From contig JAJEDY010000002.1 in assembly GCA_022821275.1 (NCBI GenBank), forward strand, positions 112,265 to 176,264: DNA of 64,000 nt, given 5' to 3'. The position numbers were made by a program, and so were the translations under genes. The notes under the pieces were generated by a model, which was not told where the DNA came from, did no database searches, and saw nothing but the letters and a program-made list of their open reading frames with translations. The first letter of the stretch is position 1. Each line of letters starts with the position of its first letter. Positions 61,833-64,000 of the stretch are shown in pieces. This DNA is from Candidatus Latescibacterota bacterium. GTDB lineage: Bacteria > Latescibacterota > UBA2968.

Positions 61833-63844
61833 ACGATATAGAATACAAACAGAAAATCTCTGATGCTTTACAACACTTCAAAACTGGGAACCTCGCCCAA
61901 AATACCCGAAACCTGCTTAACACGCTCGGCTACCACAGCGGGCGCACGCTGGAACTTTCAGGCGATTCAGAGGACTTTATCCAGCAATTTCCCGCGCAAA
62001 AGCCAAATACCAAAATGGAACAGGTATTCCTTGAACATGTCCAATCCGTGCGGTTCGTTTTTCAGCTAACCAGCAACGAAATCGCCTCCAGCAATCAGCA
62101 GACACTGAATCTTGAATCCGCTTCTTTTGATACGGGCAACACAAGCAGTTTTATCTTCTTCGCCGTGGAACTGGAGAAAGATACCTACGCTCGCGGACAG
62201 TACGCGCAGTTCACCCGCGAAATCAACAAACGCTTGCGCCAACCCTCTGTCGTTCTCTTCCGCACCCCATCCAACCTGCTCACCTTCGCCTTTGTACATC
62301 GCCGGGAGCACAGACACGACCCAACACGCGATGTCTTGGGACAGGTGTCCCTAATAAGAGAGATCAATCCGATTGAACCACATCGGGCGCATCTGGACAT
62401 CTTGGCAGACCTATCGCTGACCGAGTGCGTGCAGTGGATGGATGCTTACAACAAGCCGCAAAATTTCGATGGTTTGCTCGCCGGCTGGCTGGCTAAACTG
62501 GATACCCAAGAACTCAATCGCCGATTCTACCAAGACTTATACAACTGGTTTGAACGCGCTATCGAAGAAGCTACGTTTCCTACCAGAGAAGCGAAGACAC
62601 TATCAGCTGAAGAACACATCATCCGCCTCATTACTCGCCTGCTGTTCGTCTGGTTTATTAAAGAAAAAAAAATGATCGCCGAGGACCTGTTCATCGAGCA
62701 TAAAATGAGTGACCTACTCAAAAATTACGACCAAGAAGCCGGCGATTCCTACTATCGTGCCGTGTTACAAAACCTGTTTTTCGCTACCCTGAACACCGAA
62801 ATTGACAAACGCCGTTTCAGCAAACAAAATCATGCCGACCACCGCAATCCTTCCGTGTATCGATACAAAAAAGAGATTGACGACCCCGACAGTCTGATCA
62901 AACTATTTGAGCAGACACCTTTTATCAACGGCGGCCTGTTTGACTGCTTGGACAGCTTTGAAGGCGTCAAGGCCGGTGGCTCTCGCATCGACTGTTTTAC
63001 CGACAACTCCACCCAACGCCGCGACTATTCCATCCCCAACCACCTGTTTTTTGGTGCCGACGGGCTGATCACTTTATTCAACAATTACAAGTTCACAGTT
63101 GAGGAGAACACGCCCATAGAACAAGAAGTCGCACTCGATCCCGAACTGCTCGGCAAGGTGTTTGAAAACCTGCTCGCGGCTTACAACCCGGAAACACGCG
63201 AAACAGCCCGCAAGCAAACCGGCTCCTACTACACCCCGCGTTCTGTAGTTGACTATATGGTGGAAGAAGCTCTCATAGCGTCACTGGTGGAAAAATGCCA
63301 ACCAACGGATGGCGACAAAATCTTTTGGCAAGACCGCTTGCGTTACCTGCTGGATTACGAGGACGCATTCGACGATGCGAATGAACTGTTTGAGGAAGAA
63401 GAAGCAAGTCGTATTGTACAGACGATAGCAGAGATCAAAGTGCTGGATCCCGCAGTCGGTTCCGGCGCATTTCCCATGGGCATGCTACACAAACTCACCC
63501 TGGCCCTGCGGCGGCTTGATCCCAACAACACTCTATGGGAAGCACTTCAAAAAGAACGCGCCAGAGTAAAGGCAGACGTGGCGTTTGAGACCAGAGATCA
63601 ACAATTACGCGATACTGCGTTGCTGGAGATTAGCGAAACCTTCGAGCGGTATTCGGGCGACTTTGGGCGCAAGCTCTACCTGATTCAAAACAGCATCTTC
63701 GGAGTCGATATTCAACCCATCGCTTGCCAAATCGCCAAACTGCGTTTTTTCATTTCACTGGCAATCGAACAAGAACCCGATCAGACCGCCGACAATTTTG
63801 GCATCAAGCCCCTGCCGAACTTAGAAGCTGTTTTAAAATTATAG
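61829..63844 (+). CDS. N6-adenine DNA methyltransferase, truncated by an insertion
   Basis: 671 residues. A long N-terminal region (~1-450) is followed by the MTase core: YYTPRSVVDYMVEEAL and SAM motif I VLDPAVGSGAFPMG (~540). After FGVDIQPIACQIAKLRFF and IKPLPNLE the native reading ends; the final five residues AVLKL come from sequence with IS character. The catalytic NPPY motif and target-recognition domain are missing, so activity is not expected. It starts inside the end of the helicase gene. An intact homologue would be expected to reach ~1000 residues or more. Confidence 0.85.
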   Translation: MNDIEYKQKISDALQHFKTGNLAQNTRNLLNTLGYHSGRTLELSGDSEDFIQQFPAQKPNTKMEQVFLEHVQSVRFVFQLTSNEIASSNQQTLNLESASFDTGNTSSFIFFAVELEKDTYARGQYAQFTREINKRLRQPSVVLFRTPSNLLTFAFVHRREHRHDPTRDVLGQVSLIREINPIEPHRAHLDILADLSLTECVQWMDAYNKPQNFDGLLAGWLAKLDTQELNRRFYQDLYNWFERAIEEATFPTREAKTLSAEEHIIRLITRLLFVWFIKEKKMIAEDLFIEHKMSDLLKNYDQEAGDSYYRAVLQNLFFATLNTEIDKRRFSKQNHADHRNPSVYRYKKEIDDPDSLIKLFEQTPFINGGLFDCLDSFEGVKAGGSRIDCFTDNSTQRRDYSIPNHLFFGADGLITLFNNYKFTVEENTPIEQEVALDPELLGKVFENLLAAYNPETRETARKQTGSYYTPRSVVDYMVEEALIASLVEKCQPTDGDKIFWQDRLRYLLDYEDAFDDANELFEEEEASRIVQTIAEIKVLDPAVGSGAFPMGMLHKLTLALRRLDPNNTLWEALQKERARVKADVAFETRDQQLRDTALLEISETFERYSGDFGRKLYLIQNSIFGVDIQPIACQIAKLRFFISLAIEQEPDQTADNFGIKPLPNLEAVLKL

Positions 63845-64000
63845 GGATCTGAAAAAAGCGTTGAAAAAGCGTATTCATCAGTCCAAATTTAGGGTATCCA
63901 AAAACCTTAAAAAGAAAGGACATGCGATGAATACGCCAAGACAATATCCGACAAATGTAACCGAAGCGCAATGGCAACTGCTGATCCCACTCCTGCCCAA
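63824..64000 (+). mobile_element. Left end of an IS5-family insertion sequence (runs off window)
   Basis: Methyltransferase-like coding stops making sense after codon GAA near 63823; GAAGCTGTTTTAAAAT and a stop follow, then an ~80-bp untranslated stretch and a transposase gene. A TTA before GAAGCTG could be the TNA-type target copy of some IS5 subgroups. The exact inverted repeat cannot be checked because the right end is outside. Confidence 0.7.
63927..64000 (+). CDS. IS5-family transposase, N-terminus only (DUF4096)
   Basis: Reads MNTPRQYPTNVTEAQWQLLI then PLLP up to the edge. YPTNVTEAQWQLLIPLLP is the usual start of DUF4096-type IS5 transposases (YPTDLTDAQWxxIxPLLP). Shine-Dalgarno AAAGGAC lies before the ATG. 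24 codons visible. Confidence 0.85.
   Translation, partial: MNTPRQYPTNVTEAQWQLLIPLLP

Noticed and set aside
58515..63844. Firm naming as DISARM or BREX
   Set aside because: No DrmA/DrmB or Brx proteins are visible in the window, and only a helicase-nuclease and a methyltransferase are present.

Overview
The window most resembles a chromosome segment of an uncultured FCB-group bacterium such as Latescibacterota (former WS3) or Poribacteria. This is inferred from gene content only: paired phytanoyl-CoA-dioxygenase-like proteins, creatininase, Gfo/Idh/MocA, a DUF6784/6785-like membrane protein, CehA-like and DUF362 proteins, and WD40 proteins ending in dockerin-like calcium loops. LysM amidase, a PspA system, PBP1 and MurG point to a didermic, peptidoglycan-containing cell. 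The + strand is C-rich over most of the window whichever strand carries the genes, and a few islands break that trend (TA module at about 23.8-24.7 kb, ATPase module at 27.6-29.7 kb, DUF433 gene at 48.7 kb).

Layout. 1-3.8 kb (-): an ECF sigma factor, a membrane anti-sigma-like protein, a secreted caspase-fold peptidase and a DUF4252-like/barrel-like protein cut by the left edge, tightly packed as one operon. 3.9-12.4 kb: housekeeping genes (four-domain S1 protein, GGQ release-factor-like protein, ThiL, an unusual eukaryotic-type HisA, M29 aminopeptidase, copper ATPase, LysM amidase). 12.6-20.3 kb (+): an envelope-stress cluster starting at a textbook sigma-54 promoter, with PspA, a membrane/winged-helix protein, two PspB-like proteins, a 56-residue membrane protein, an ECF sigma factor, NfeD-like protein, flotillin, a TPR histidine kinase and a sigma-54 activator that could act on that promoter. 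ThiI follows.

21.5-31.9 kb: LysR regulator divergent from inositol-phosphate synthase with an ATAG-N7-CTAT box between them, an antitoxin/PIN-toxin pair, DJ-1, cupin, a GH10-like protein, an AAA15 ATPase module, a CehA-like PHP hydrolase and an XRE/RelE pair. 31.9-37.1 kb (+): PhyH, substrate-binding protein, membrane receptor without an output domain, OFA-type transporter and a second PhyH. At 37.15-37.35 kb lie two tandem tRNA-like elements.

37.4-57.7 kb (-): a catabolic block (sugar isomerase-like, acetamidase, Gfo/Idh, creatininase, D-amino-acid-dehydrogenase-like, HpcH/HpaI aldolase, DUF6785 membrane protein) next to a second-type MurG, two WD40-dockerin proteins (one with a metzincin protease), DUF362, a glycan-enzyme-like protein, metallophosphoesterase and PBP1. 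57.8-64 kb (+): a small beta-propeller, then a PLD-nuclease/SNF2-helicase fusion and an adenine methyltransferase, an apparent restriction-type defence pair. The methyltransferase is cut before its catalytic motif by an IS5-family element that runs off the right edge.
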